The position numbers and the translations under genes were made by a program. From Pichia kudriavzevii (taxonomy: Eukaryota > Ascomycota > Pichiomycetes > Pichiales > Pichiaceae), in NCBI RefSeq assembly GCF_003054445.1, contig NC_042506.1, positions 503,501 to 567,500 of the forward strand: a stretch of DNA of 64,000 nucleotides, written 5' to 3'. The notes under the pieces are model-generated. The model saw nothing but the letters and a program-made list of their open reading frames with translations. It was not told the DNA's origin and ran no database searches. Positions 51,301 to 60,208 of this stretch are shown piece by piece. The first letter of the stretch is position 1. Each line of letters begins with the position of its first letter.

Positions 51301-52026
51301 ATGGCATCTACATCTGATTTACAACAGCAGGCCTTAACATTTTACTCCACGAAAGATGGATCACTTTTATCTGACTTCAATACACTTTCTTTGATACTGC
51401 ATGATTCTTCAAATTGCCCAGCATGGCTTATTACAGGAATAATACAACAAGCTTTGTCAAAGGATAATGAATGCTACCTTTCTCCGCAAGCTCCAAAGGT
51501 AACAAAAGCTACAATCCCTACGTTTTTGTATTCCTTCACAAACACCGAACAAACCTATAGTAAATGCTTTCAAAAGTATATTAATTCGAATAAGGATTTC
51601 TTAAAATTTACGTCATATTTATCCGACTCATCGAAAGATCCAAGTAAGTTTAGTACAGACGTACTCCAAGATGTAGGAAAAGTAGAAGAAAAACCATTTG
51701 TCATAATTGAAAATCCAGAATTATTACTCTCTATAGTACCAGGAATGACTATTATACAATTACTTTCGCAATTGAATGAAATTCAAAAACACACAACACT
51801 TTATATTGTCACGTCTACATCTCCAAATAAATCTTCTCTGCTGTCCATGTTATTACATAGATCTTCATTGATTATAACTCTAACAGCATTAACTACAGGA
51901 AGGGCAGATGACATGTCGGGCACACTATCGGTATCTCCCGGCCCAATTAAATCTAAACAGAATGTATCAGATCGTCAATATTCATACCTAGTCTCCACAA
52001 ATAATGTTAAACTCTTTTATAAATAG
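51301..52026 (+). CDS. ELP6: Elongator subunit Elp6
   Basis: A 241-residue RecA-like protein without a working P-loop. Elp4, Elp5 and Elp6 form a hexameric ring that binds tRNA for Elongator, which modifies wobble uridines (family knowledge). The central PFVIIENPELLLSIVPGMT matches the conserved Elp6 segment. The C-terminal pattern GTLSVSPGP, then QYSYLVSTNNVKLFYK, closely follows the end of yeast Elp6. It is shorter than S. cerevisiae Elp6 (273). tRNA-Val lies 127 bases downstream on the other strand. Confidence 0.85.
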   Translation: MASTSDLQQQALTFYSTKDGSLLSDFNTLSLILHDSSNCPAWLITGIIQQALSKDNECYLSPQAPKVTKATIPTFLYSFTNTEQTYSKCFQKYINSNKDFLKFTSYLSDSSKDPSKFSTDVLQDVGKVEEKPFVIIENPELLLSIVPGMTIIQLLSQLNEIQKHTTLYIVTSTSPNKSSLLSMLLHRSSLIITLTALTTGRADDMSGTLSVSPGPIKSKQNVSDRQYSYLVSTNNVKLFYK

Positions 52027-52153
52027 TATGTAGTTCTAATTATTAAGCATTAATCAAAACTATCGAGCATCATTAAACAAACTTTGAAATCCTTCAATCA
52101 CCTTTTGTCTAAAGGGCGGCAAAAAAATAATTGGACCAAAAATATAAGTATAA

Positions 52154-52227
52154 TGATCGAACCCAGGATCGAACTGGGGACGTTATGCGTGTTAAGCATA
52201 TGCCATAACCAACTAGACCATCCGACC
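52154..52227 (-). tRNA. tRNA-Val(AAC)
   Basis: A 74-base cloverleaf. The acceptor stem pairs GGTCGGA with TTCGATC, with discriminator A. The anticodon stem TATGC/GCATA holds loop TTAACAC, giving anticodon AAC (inosine-AC). The T arm CCCAGTTCGATCCTGGG matches the B box exactly. There is no intron. A T7 Pol III terminator follows at about 52120-52127 on this strand. The sequence is close to S. cerevisiae tRNA-Val(AAC). Confidence 0.96.
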
Positions 52228-52260
52228 ACTAATGTGGATTGTAGAGAACTTAGTATGGGG

Positions 52261-52896
52261 TGTCAAAATTATTTCCTAATTTGGGATGTTTCGACGGTTG
52301 AATCTTTTTAAGAATAATCACTAATCTCATCAACAGCTATAATATTGTACGCAGGAGTGATAATTGTGATACACGTATTAGTAAGTACGCAATAGATGTA
52401 TAATCGCACGAGTAGACAATGGGCGTGGTGGAAGTTAGTCGTAGTATAAGTAGTAATAGATCTTCTCTCTTTCTCCTTCTGCTGCTTTCACTCCCGATTA
52501 GGAGCTATATCAACAATATCAATTCTATATAACAGGATATTGTATGTCTCATATACTTCACGCCAGCAACCTGGAATCACCCTCAGTTGCTACTCTTTTT
52601 CGTATAGCAGACTCCTGTACGAGCTTATTACGTTTTAGGTCTTTATTTTTTACTGTGCCAGTCCTGTCATAGCCCGTTGATAAATGATAATTAATTTATG
52701 CCAATGGCAATGACTCCGACGGCTTCTCTATGCCTATGCTCTACGTGATCAACGAGACTAAATCTCTTTGCTTCCTACTCCGGATACTTAACCCTTGTTA
52801 ACTTCCCTTATTCTAAAATCGAAACCTTAACATCAATATGTTATCGTCTATCTACTGACACTTCCTTTTTGGAAAACATACTGAAAATGCTTCTCA
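52261..52896 (+). mobile_element. tRNA-linked dispersed repeat, copy B, probable solo LTR
   Basis: The reverse-complement partner of 22359-23003. It lies 33-36 bases upstream of tRNA-Val, in the same orientation relative to its tRNA as copy A. It begins TG and can be taken to end near CA at 52896, as LTRs do, but the flanks (TGGGG and TGGCT) do not form an exact duplication. No coding capacity was seen. The family within the LTR retrotransposons is not determinable from an LTR alone. It looks moderately old. Confidence 0.6.
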
Positions 52897-54798
52897 TGGC
52901 TCTAAAATAGGTAACCTTGTCACAAACTTAGGATATGTTTGCATACTTGTTAATTATAATATTTGATTAATATTAGGGAGTGAATAAATTATTTTTAAAT
53001 TAAATTATTGGAAACTATTTAGAGAATTAGCCACACAGACTACAAACATCATTACTAGTTTTGAGGAGACAAATTAGATACATGTAAGTAAAGTTCAAGA
53101 ATAACCGAGCCACCATCTTCTAATGCCCACAGTTATGCACATTTGATTCAATTGACTAAATTGTTTTGTATGCTTTTAGTTTATAGCAAACTTAATGCTC
53201 TTATAAATATCAGTGGATTCCTTTTTCTTTGTTTTTTATTCAGATATTGTTGTATTTGAGCTCTTTTGACAACTGTTCATTATATAACCTTCAATATAAA
53301 TATCCAAAGTAAAATCATGCATATTGATATGTATCGAGTTTTACCTATTCTCAAGAGGCAGATTGTTATTGTGGGGATGGGTAATTGTTGAGGACTTTTG
53401 TAGTAAAAATACTGGTTTTTTTTCACTTCTGTATTTCCCTCTTGGAATTTTGTAGAAACTTGAAATACTCCAAAGCTCCTATTTGATGCTAATTATCAAC
53501 AAGTTGTAAGGATTTTCTGATGTTATTAATATGAGCAATGATTTCATAACAGTTAATTATCATATAATTACAAAAAAATAAAAGCAGTCCAGAAAGTTAG
53601 TCTGTTATATAGTCATTTGTTCTTATCAAAAATTCAACTCCCCAAAATCGGGATGGCTGATAATACCAAGATTAAAAATAGAGTAACATTATCGGTGTAT
53701 TTATAATACTAGCAAAAAAATAGGGCAGAAGTCCACAGTGATCCTAATATCCTATAATTGATACTAAGCTTGTGCAAGCCGTATATAACTTTCAACTTGA
53801 GCTAGATAATGCTCATCAAAACTTTTAGGTAGATCCATCACCTCAATGCTTTGTTTACTAATCCAACTTGTGTAGTGCTTTATAAGAAATTAGGTGAATT
53901 CCTGATGGGTCAACACAATCATAAGTTATACAATATTGCTCGTCGTGTAGCTGCTATTTAAGTATCTGTAATTTTTGCAAGATCTAACACGTTATAACAA
54001 ATCAATATAACATAAAATTACTAAAAAGAGACCAATGATTTCTTAGAGCAAATAAAATGTTTCGGCCAGGATTCTAAATTATCCATATTGCTTATTTTGC
54101 AGCATGGGATGTATAAGCAATCTTTATGCCTAAACCTATACCGAGTCTCAGTATTGTCAGAGTTCTATTTCAGCCCAATAACCTTGCAAATTTGTATAAG
54201 TCATTCCATTGAATTTGTATTCATTAGGTTTTTATTCACTAAAAACTTTTTGCTTCGATAGTAATCGTTGTACAACTAATAAAGATAAAGAACATTACCA
54301 ACAAGCATCAAGCTAACAATTAGGATTCGATTAAGGAGCTTTTTTCTTGAAACATTGTTTTGGTTTAAAAAAAATTACTTTCCAATTTATGGTTGTGTCC
54401 TTGCTGTTACTTGAAATTTGAAAAACCAAATCACTCTTGTTTCAAAATTTTGACCCTCAGCTGAAAGGGCATATGCAATACCTCTAATCTTCTAATTAGT
54501 TTAGAAAATAATTTCTATGTCTTACCATTAGTGAATAACCACGAAAAAGTATAAACTAAGGATGGGCAGAAAAAACAAAAAATGTGTTGATTTTATAGAC
54601 AACATGGTTAGCTTCTCTTTTATTTTTTTTTCTTTCAATCTTGCAGTTCCCCTTTCCTTCGTTTAGTTTCGAAAAGAATGCCTGATAGAGATGGCAGAGC
54701 AGTTATTCTTCATACAGACATTATATTCATCCCTCAGGACTAAAATACAATAACCGATAAACTTTGTCTTTTTGCATGAGAAAGGATTGCTGAACCCG
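52897..54798. other. Gene-poor AT-rich region
   Basis: About 1.9 kb with only short frames and no recognisable domain, tRNA or tandem repeat. The patatin-like gene ends at 54799, so this is the spacer between it and the tRNA-repeat cluster. Degraded mobile-element remains are possible but could not be identified. Confidence 0.45.
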
Positions 54799-56451
54799 CT
54801 ATCTATATTTCTGAAAATATTCATCCAACAAAAACTCCGCTCTGGATCTCGTTTCCAGCAAAGAATGCATACTCCATACACTCCTCTCGCCACATTCAAT
54901 CCAGTAATTCATGACCGATTTATTTTGCACAAATAAATCAATAAAATCCCACAGAATCCACCTCGTGCCTGTCGGAATAATAGCGATATGGTTGGTATCA
55001 ACCAAAACTGATTTTTCGTCAACCAATAACCATCGCAGAGATGTATTTAGCAATCCAAATCTGTTCAACATTCTTATCCGATGTTTCAACTCTATATTGA
55101 TAATATTTAGCAATTTTTTAAGCAACGAGTTATAGTTATAAATCCGTCGCCACCGCATTGAGACGAACGAGGCAAGATAAGGTCTTGAAATGGATATGAC
55201 AAAATGATTTACATTGAACATTTCAGTAATTCGGTTATAGGGGGAATTTTTCAATTCAATTGACTGGCCCCGTACCTGGTAAGGTGGCTGAAATTCACAT
55301 TGAACATTAGAGTATTTAGTTATATCGCCTCTGAACTTAATTTCCAATGTTGGTATTTTGTCCTTTAGTACTCCTGTACCAAGAGAACAGCGTATAGCGC
55401 TTTCCATCGTTATGTATGGTGTGCTCAAATAGTTCAAAAGCGTAGGTAGTTTGGAGGACTTTGGATACACTAGAATATTGAATGTTTTTCCTGTTTTTTC
55501 ATGTGCTTGTTTGAACGTCATTCCACCAACTTTGCTTAATACAAAATCAATAAAAAGTTTCATTTCTTTTGTAACACCTTTTTTTATATTCTCAATCCAT
55601 TTCAACCCAATCTGAGTAGACTCAATTGGGTCATTACAGTTTTTCGGTTTCAATCCATATCCTTCCTCTTGCATAACATTCTTTAAATTCACCAATATTT
55701 CAACCAATTCCTCCTTTTCCAGACAACCGACCAATGCACCGACTACCGAACCAACTCCAGAACCTACAAGGACATTAGGCAGCAAGTTTTGATCTAATAG
55801 ACTCTTGACTACTCCGATGTGTCCCATTCCAAATAAGGAGCCACCGTGCAAGCATAGTGCTGTTGCACCCAATGTGGTCTTTGCATCGTGATAAAAGTCC
55901 AATTTTAATTGATTGTCGATAAAAGGGTCTTTGTCCAACGATTCAAGGCAATTTGCAACCTCTTTATTGTATTGTTCAATTAATGACTTCGTTCCAATAT
56001 AGGTTCGGTTGTATAAGCTTTTGTTGGAAATCCCACCTAGGTTTCTTAGCATACCTGCTCTCAATAAGCTGAGCATGTGTTGGAAATTGTTCGATAATCT
56101 TGCATTTCTCAAGTCATGTAACCTTTCCTGTATTAGCACATAGTCATATTTACTGGAAACTAGATTATTTTTCCATATATCGTTGTTAAAGTAATTATCT
56201 AAATCAAAAGCAGTTTTGGAAAACTCACTCCATGATGTAGAGTGATTAAGCTTGTATAAGAGGATCCTATCTGGCGAATTCTTGAACTTGTCGTATATCG
56301 AGCCAAACCAATAGACAAAGACATCAAAAAGTAGTAGGATTAACTTTAGAATCGGTAACGGGATATGAGTCAGTATCCAAATAATCACAGAGAAAAGAAA
56401 ATTCTCTACTGTTGATCCATGTATTGATGAGTGTTTATGTATTATTAGCAT
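54799..56451 (-). CDS. Patatin-like triacylglycerol lipase relative, catalytic residues missing
   Basis: A 550-residue protein of the Tgl3/Tgl4/Tgl5 group. Those enzymes hydrolyse triacylglycerol on lipid droplets by a Ser-Asp dyad (family knowledge). A hydrophobic N-terminus (about 16-50), the DUF3336-type region and the glycine-rich loop GGSLFGMGHIG at 203-213 are all present. The nucleophile elbow GxSxG reads GSGVG at 230-234, so the serine is Gly232. The DG(S/A) site that carries the aspartate reads RGQS at 394-397, followed by the otherwise conserved EMFNVNHFVIS. Both dyad residues are therefore absent, although the frame is intact. It is probably a non-catalytic paralogue. It abuts gene-poor DNA and is divergent from the AAA-type gene. 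Confidence 0.85.
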   Translation of the reverse strand: MLIIHKHSSIHGSTVENFLFSVIIWILTHIPLPILKLILLLFDVFVYWFGSIYDKFKNSPDRILLYKLNHSTSWSEFSKTAFDLDNYFNNDIWKNNLVSSKYDYVLIQERLHDLRNARLSNNFQHMLSLLRAGMLRNLGGISNKSLYNRTYIGTKSLIEQYNKEVANCLESLDKDPFIDNQLKLDFYHDAKTTLGATALCLHGGSLFGMGHIGVVKSLLDQNLLPNVLVGSGVGSVVGALVGCLEKEELVEILVNLKNVMQEEGYGLKPKNCNDPIESTQIGLKWIENIKKGVTKEMKLFIDFVLSKVGGMTFKQAHEKTGKTFNILVYPKSSKLPTLLNYLSTPYITMESAIRCSLGTGVLKDKIPTLEIKFRGDITKYSNVQCEFQPPYQVRGQSIELKNSPYNRITEMFNVNHFVISISRPYLASFVSMRWRRIYNYNSLLKKLLNIINIELKHRIRMLNRFGLLNTSLRWLLVDEKSVLVDTNHIAIIPTGTRWILWDFIDLFVQNKSVMNYWIECGERSVWSMHSLLETRSRAEFLLDEYFQKYR

Positions 56452-56669
56452 GTGCCAGGGTCAATTTCTTTCCACCAAAACAAGGCAGGTTATAATGTCT
56501 TGCTGGGTCCTCGTTTTGGTACCTTTGCTTAAAAAAATGATAATGCGACAATGTGAGATTAGACCTTTGCCATAATCTCGAAATATCTTGTACCTATAAT
56601 ACAAGTCCCTAAAATATTGGTTTACAGTTTCGGGGGAAATCAGCAGAACCTTTTCTCTTCCGGGTTTGC

Positions 56670-58553
56670 ATGATATACAGGTCACTTTGCAGAGGAAAAG
56701 TCATTAAGAGGGAAACTTGCTTGCGTTTGTTTAGTGCCTCTCGAGTGATATATATCAATCCATTTCTACCCATTGATCCCACAGAGATTGCAACAGATTT
56801 ACAAACAGAAGATGAGAATAAACAGAAACAATGTGTTCAAAAGGCCAAAGGTCGGATAAAACATATGTTGAGCCAACAGAGGACCATCAATGGCAAGAAA
56901 AATAACAGCGGAAGTAGTGGTAGTGGTGGACCCGGAGGGAATGAAGGTGGAAAGAACCCCGACAAGAACCGAAAGAAAAGAGGCTGGAAAAGTTTTTGGA
57001 ATTCTTTTTCTTCATTATCTAAGAAGTTGGCTGAAGCTGGGTTGATAACATTGGCATCATTGGGTATTTTAGTGATTGGGGGGATGGCATACCATAAGCT
57101 GTATAAACAAAATGTTTTGTGGAAGATAGAAGAAAGTTTCAATACCGGAGACAGCAGTTTGATGATCATGCAGAACCGTGAAGGCATTGAGAATGGCGAC
57201 GGTGTATTGGATACACAACTTTGGGCAGAGAGGCTACACCAGAAATTAATTGATGAAATAATCAAAGGTGAAAAAAGAGGCAGATATTACCTATTATTAG
57301 GCGAAAAGGGTACTGGTAAAACAAGCACAGTGATGGAAAGTATCAAACGTGTGAATGGCAAGGATTGTGCTATTATAGATTGCTCTTCCGATGTTGAAAT
57401 TATGAGGTTACGGATTGGTTCTGCTTTGAATTTCGAGTTTTTTGAAGACTACATTGGAAGTTTATTCAGCATGAAAGGTCCCAGAGAAACAACCCCAATC
57501 TTGGATATTGAAAGGGCGTTCATGAAGCTAGAGAAGATTTTAACAGAGAGGAAAAAGGAAACATCGAAACCTTTGATATTAATATTCAACAATTCTCACC
57601 TCATAGACTCATCGTTGGTTGAGCTATTACAACAAAAAGCAGAATACTTTTCGAGTTCGGGAATGTTAACAACCATGTTTATTAGTGACGACTATTGGTT
57701 GTTTGAGAAACTGAAAATTTTAGCCACTAGATTACAATTGATCAACTTTGAAGATGCCAAATTTAACTCTTCCATAAAGATTATAAACCGTGCTAGGCTT
57801 AAACGTTTCAATGAATTTTTGTCAGAAGACGAATGCAAAAAAATTTACACACTGATTGGAGGTCGTCCTCAGCATTTAAACCATGTTGTTTCAAGCCAGA
57901 GTTACCTTGATGCTTGTGAAGAGGTCATTCAAAGTGAGGCCACTTGGTTTTTAAACAATTGTACTTTACTTGGTGCCGATATGGACGATGATGTTGTAGA
58001 GTCTGGTAAATTTTCAACAAGTGCAATGCTGTTAATGCGTGAGTTGGTTGAATTAGATAGAAAGAAGAAAAAAACAAAGAATAAGGGTGCAGAAGTGGAT
58101 CCTGATGATCAGGTACATTTACCAGAGTTACCACTGTGGCGAGCTAGGCAAATAATGACTCGCCCAGACTATATACAGGAGTACGATCGTCGTAATATCT
58201 TTACTATTGACGCTCACTCAAATGTACGTGCAGATAGTGTTCCCATGATGCAAGCATTTCACAGAATAGCCTCAAGTCCAAACTTTGACAGTCTTTTGCA
58301 AGAAACAATTGATAGAGTCAGTGAGATTGAATCGCTACAAAGGACAAGAGAAATTGTTTCTAAAGATCTTGGACACGGGAAGAAGTATAAGCTTTCAACG
58401 GCTAGAGAACCGGGAAGCTATTATATTACGTTGGAGGATGAAAGTGAAAATGCACCTTTTGAAATGAAAGTGGAAGACCATGAAGGTGAGCGTAAAAAAT
58501 GGTGGAAAAGGAGATGGGAGGCATATTTGGCAGGAAAGGATAGTAAAGAGTAA
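56670..58553 (+). CDS. Predicted mitochondrial membrane-bound AAA-type ATPase of unknown role
   Basis: A 627-residue protein. The N-terminus is basic (SLCRGKVIKRETCLRLFSAS), fitting a mitochondrial presequence. A Gly/Ser/Asn-rich linker at about 72-95, a basic stretch and one transmembrane segment at about 128-150 (LITLASLGILVIGGMAYHKL) precede the ATPase domain. Walker A is GEKGTGKTS at 211-219. The Walker B strand ILIFNNSH has Asn307-Asn308 where Asp-Glu is usual, so nucleotide hydrolysis may be weak. A winged-helix-like region and a basic C-terminus follow. It is vaguely like the inner-membrane protein Yme2 but lacks its RRM. I know of no clear S. cerevisiae orthologue. Confidence 0.75.
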   Translation: MIYRSLCRGKVIKRETCLRLFSASRVIYINPFLPIDPTEIATDLQTEDENKQKQCVQKAKGRIKHMLSQQRTINGKKNNSGSSGSGGPGGNEGGKNPDKNRKKRGWKSFWNSFSSLSKKLAEAGLITLASLGILVIGGMAYHKLYKQNVLWKIEESFNTGDSSLMIMQNREGIENGDGVLDTQLWAERLHQKLIDEIIKGEKRGRYYLLLGEKGTGKTSTVMESIKRVNGKDCAIIDCSSDVEIMRLRIGSALNFEFFEDYIGSLFSMKGPRETTPILDIERAFMKLEKILTERKKETSKPLILIFNNSHLIDSSLVELLQQKAEYFSSSGMLTTMFISDDYWLFEKLKILATRLQLINFEDAKFNSSIKIINRARLKRFNEFLSEDECKKIYTLIGGRPQHLNHVVSSQSYLDACEEVIQSEATWFLNNCTLLGADMDDDVVESGKFSTSAMLLMRELVELDRKKKKTKNKGAEVDPDDQVHLPELPLWRARQIMTRPDYIQEYDRRNIFTIDAHSNVRADSVPMMQAFHRIASSPNFDSLLQETIDRVSEIESLQRTREIVSKDLGHGKKYKLSTAREPGSYYITLEDESENAPFEMKVEDHEGERKKWWKRRWEAYLAGKDSKE

Positions 58554-59517
58554 ATCTTGCGAAAACTCCAATACTTTAGCAGTTTCTAACATTGTTCCCT
58601 CAAATTAACACATATCATTTATTCTCTGTCAGTGTATTCTTTTCAAGAGATTTTTCCACACCACTTCCCCTTCTTTCGTTTATGGAATAAGCACATGTTT
58701 GAAGATTTGGTGGTTACACAGGGTGTGAATGCCTGTAGTAGGATTATCAAGAGCCATTTTTTCAATGGTTTCATGAGTTCTAAAGTTTCTTATTCTTGTT
58801 GCTTTACATGTCTCAGACACATTGTTTAGTTTACCGAAGCACTTTATATAGTTCCCTGTAATTAAACTCTTAGACTTTTGTTTCCATCGGCCGAGCTAAT
58901 TCATTCTAAATATGTAGAGTTAACTAGTAAAATATGTAGCATTTATACTTATCTCTAAGAATAAATCCCAGTTAAAGCTATCTGAATTTTGGCTCGTTGG
59001 AGTTATTATGGAAACGGACAACACAATAAAGGAATTTGATAAAAACGTGATACCCCAGAAAAACTACAAGAATACTTAGATACAGCACGACCCCTCTACT
59101 TGTTATGAAGTGAATGGTGACAGCAGGGAAATATTATGATGTCGAGTTTTTCTTTTATCGTTGTTACGCTTACGGGGGATACAATTCTTTGATACTAAAA
59201 GATCAAGGACCATTTCAATTTTCTTGAGCTTTATGATATACCCCCTGTTTGGTAGCTCAGCTCGACTCAAAACGACTTTGGAACCGCTTTTACGATGAAA
59301 CGACGCGTTTAGAAGCAGTTCTTAAAAACCATAAATTGGTGGTCAGTTCCTGATGGTTATGCGCACCAGCAACAAAGTTCTTGAAATAAAAATTTACCTG
59401 ATTTTAGTACGGAGTGAGTGAACATGAAAAAAGGTCTTCTGTATTGGAGGGCAAATTCTTGTTCTCAGTTTAACTTTCCTGGAATAGACAGAGGAAACCA
59501 AGGGCAAAAGAGAAACA
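58554..59517. other. Intergenic upstream of PRE1
   Basis: 964 bases without a supportable gene. Just before PRE1, GAGGGCAAA at 59447-59455 matches 7 of 9 bases of the proteasome control element GGTGGCAAA; an exact copy was not seen. An ATG at 59424 opens a frame that overlaps the PRE1 start out of phase, so transcription probably starts after it. No tRNA or snoRNA was recognised. Confidence 0.4.
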
Positions 59518-60099
59518 ATGGACATTATATTAGGAATTCGTCTTAAAGATTGTACGTTATTGGCGACATCAAAAGCTTTCACACGAGGAATCTCTGTTTT
59601 GAAGGCCACCGATGACAAAACATGTGATTTAAACACTCACAACGTTATTGGATACACTGGAGAATCTGGTGATACTACTCAATTTGCAGAATATATCAAA
59701 GGCAATGTGCAATTGTTTGGGCTCCGTGAAGGTTACGACATGGAACCACAGGAGATTGCGTCCTTTATAAGACACGAGCTGGCAACTTCTCTAAGATCAA
59801 GAAAGCCATACCAGGTGAACCTTATACACGCTGGAACTACCTCTAAAGGTGAAGGTTTTCTGAGCATGATTGACTACATTGGAACCAGATGTGACTTGCC
59901 ATATGTTGCCCACGGATATGCCGCATTTTACACAATGTCGTTGTTGGACCATCACTATCGGGAGGATATCACATTCGATGAGGGCCTGAAATTGATAAAG
60001 TTATGCGAGCAAGAGTTGAACATGAGAATGCCAATTGAATTTAAAGGGTTGAATGTTAAGTGTGTAAGCAAAGATGGAATTCGTATAGTTGACTATTAG
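59518..60099 (+). CDS. PRE1: 20S proteasome subunit beta 4
   Basis: A 193-residue non-catalytic beta subunit of the 20S core. It starts MDIILGIRLKDC, matching yeast Pre1 and its human counterpart PSMB2. As expected for beta 4 there is no propeptide or N-terminal threonine nucleophile. The KPYQVNLIHAG segment and the C-terminal KCVSKDGIRIVDY lie in conserved positions. Yeast Pre1 is 198 residues long. The gene converges on the SHE10-like gene, with 109 bases between the ends. Confidence 0.96.
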   Translation: MDIILGIRLKDCTLLATSKAFTRGISVLKATDDKTCDLNTHNVIGYTGESGDTTQFAEYIKGNVQLFGLREGYDMEPQEIASFIRHELATSLRSRKPYQVNLIHAGTTSKGEGFLSMIDYIGTRCDLPYVAHGYAAFYTMSLLDHHYREDITFDEGLKLIKLCEQELNMRMPIEFKGLNVKCVSKDGIRIVDY

Positions 60100-60208
60100 A
60101 AAAGCATATCTATGAGGAAAAAACAGATAGATATATATTAAAAGCTTATATAACTTACATATTTAATACAGGTTAGTCAATATGGAACTTTAAGAGAGAT
60201 TTGCTATA

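Noticed and set aside
58632-58829. 65-codon frame between the AAA-type gene and PRE1
   Set aside because: Short, with no domain and Cys/Phe-rich chance-like composition.
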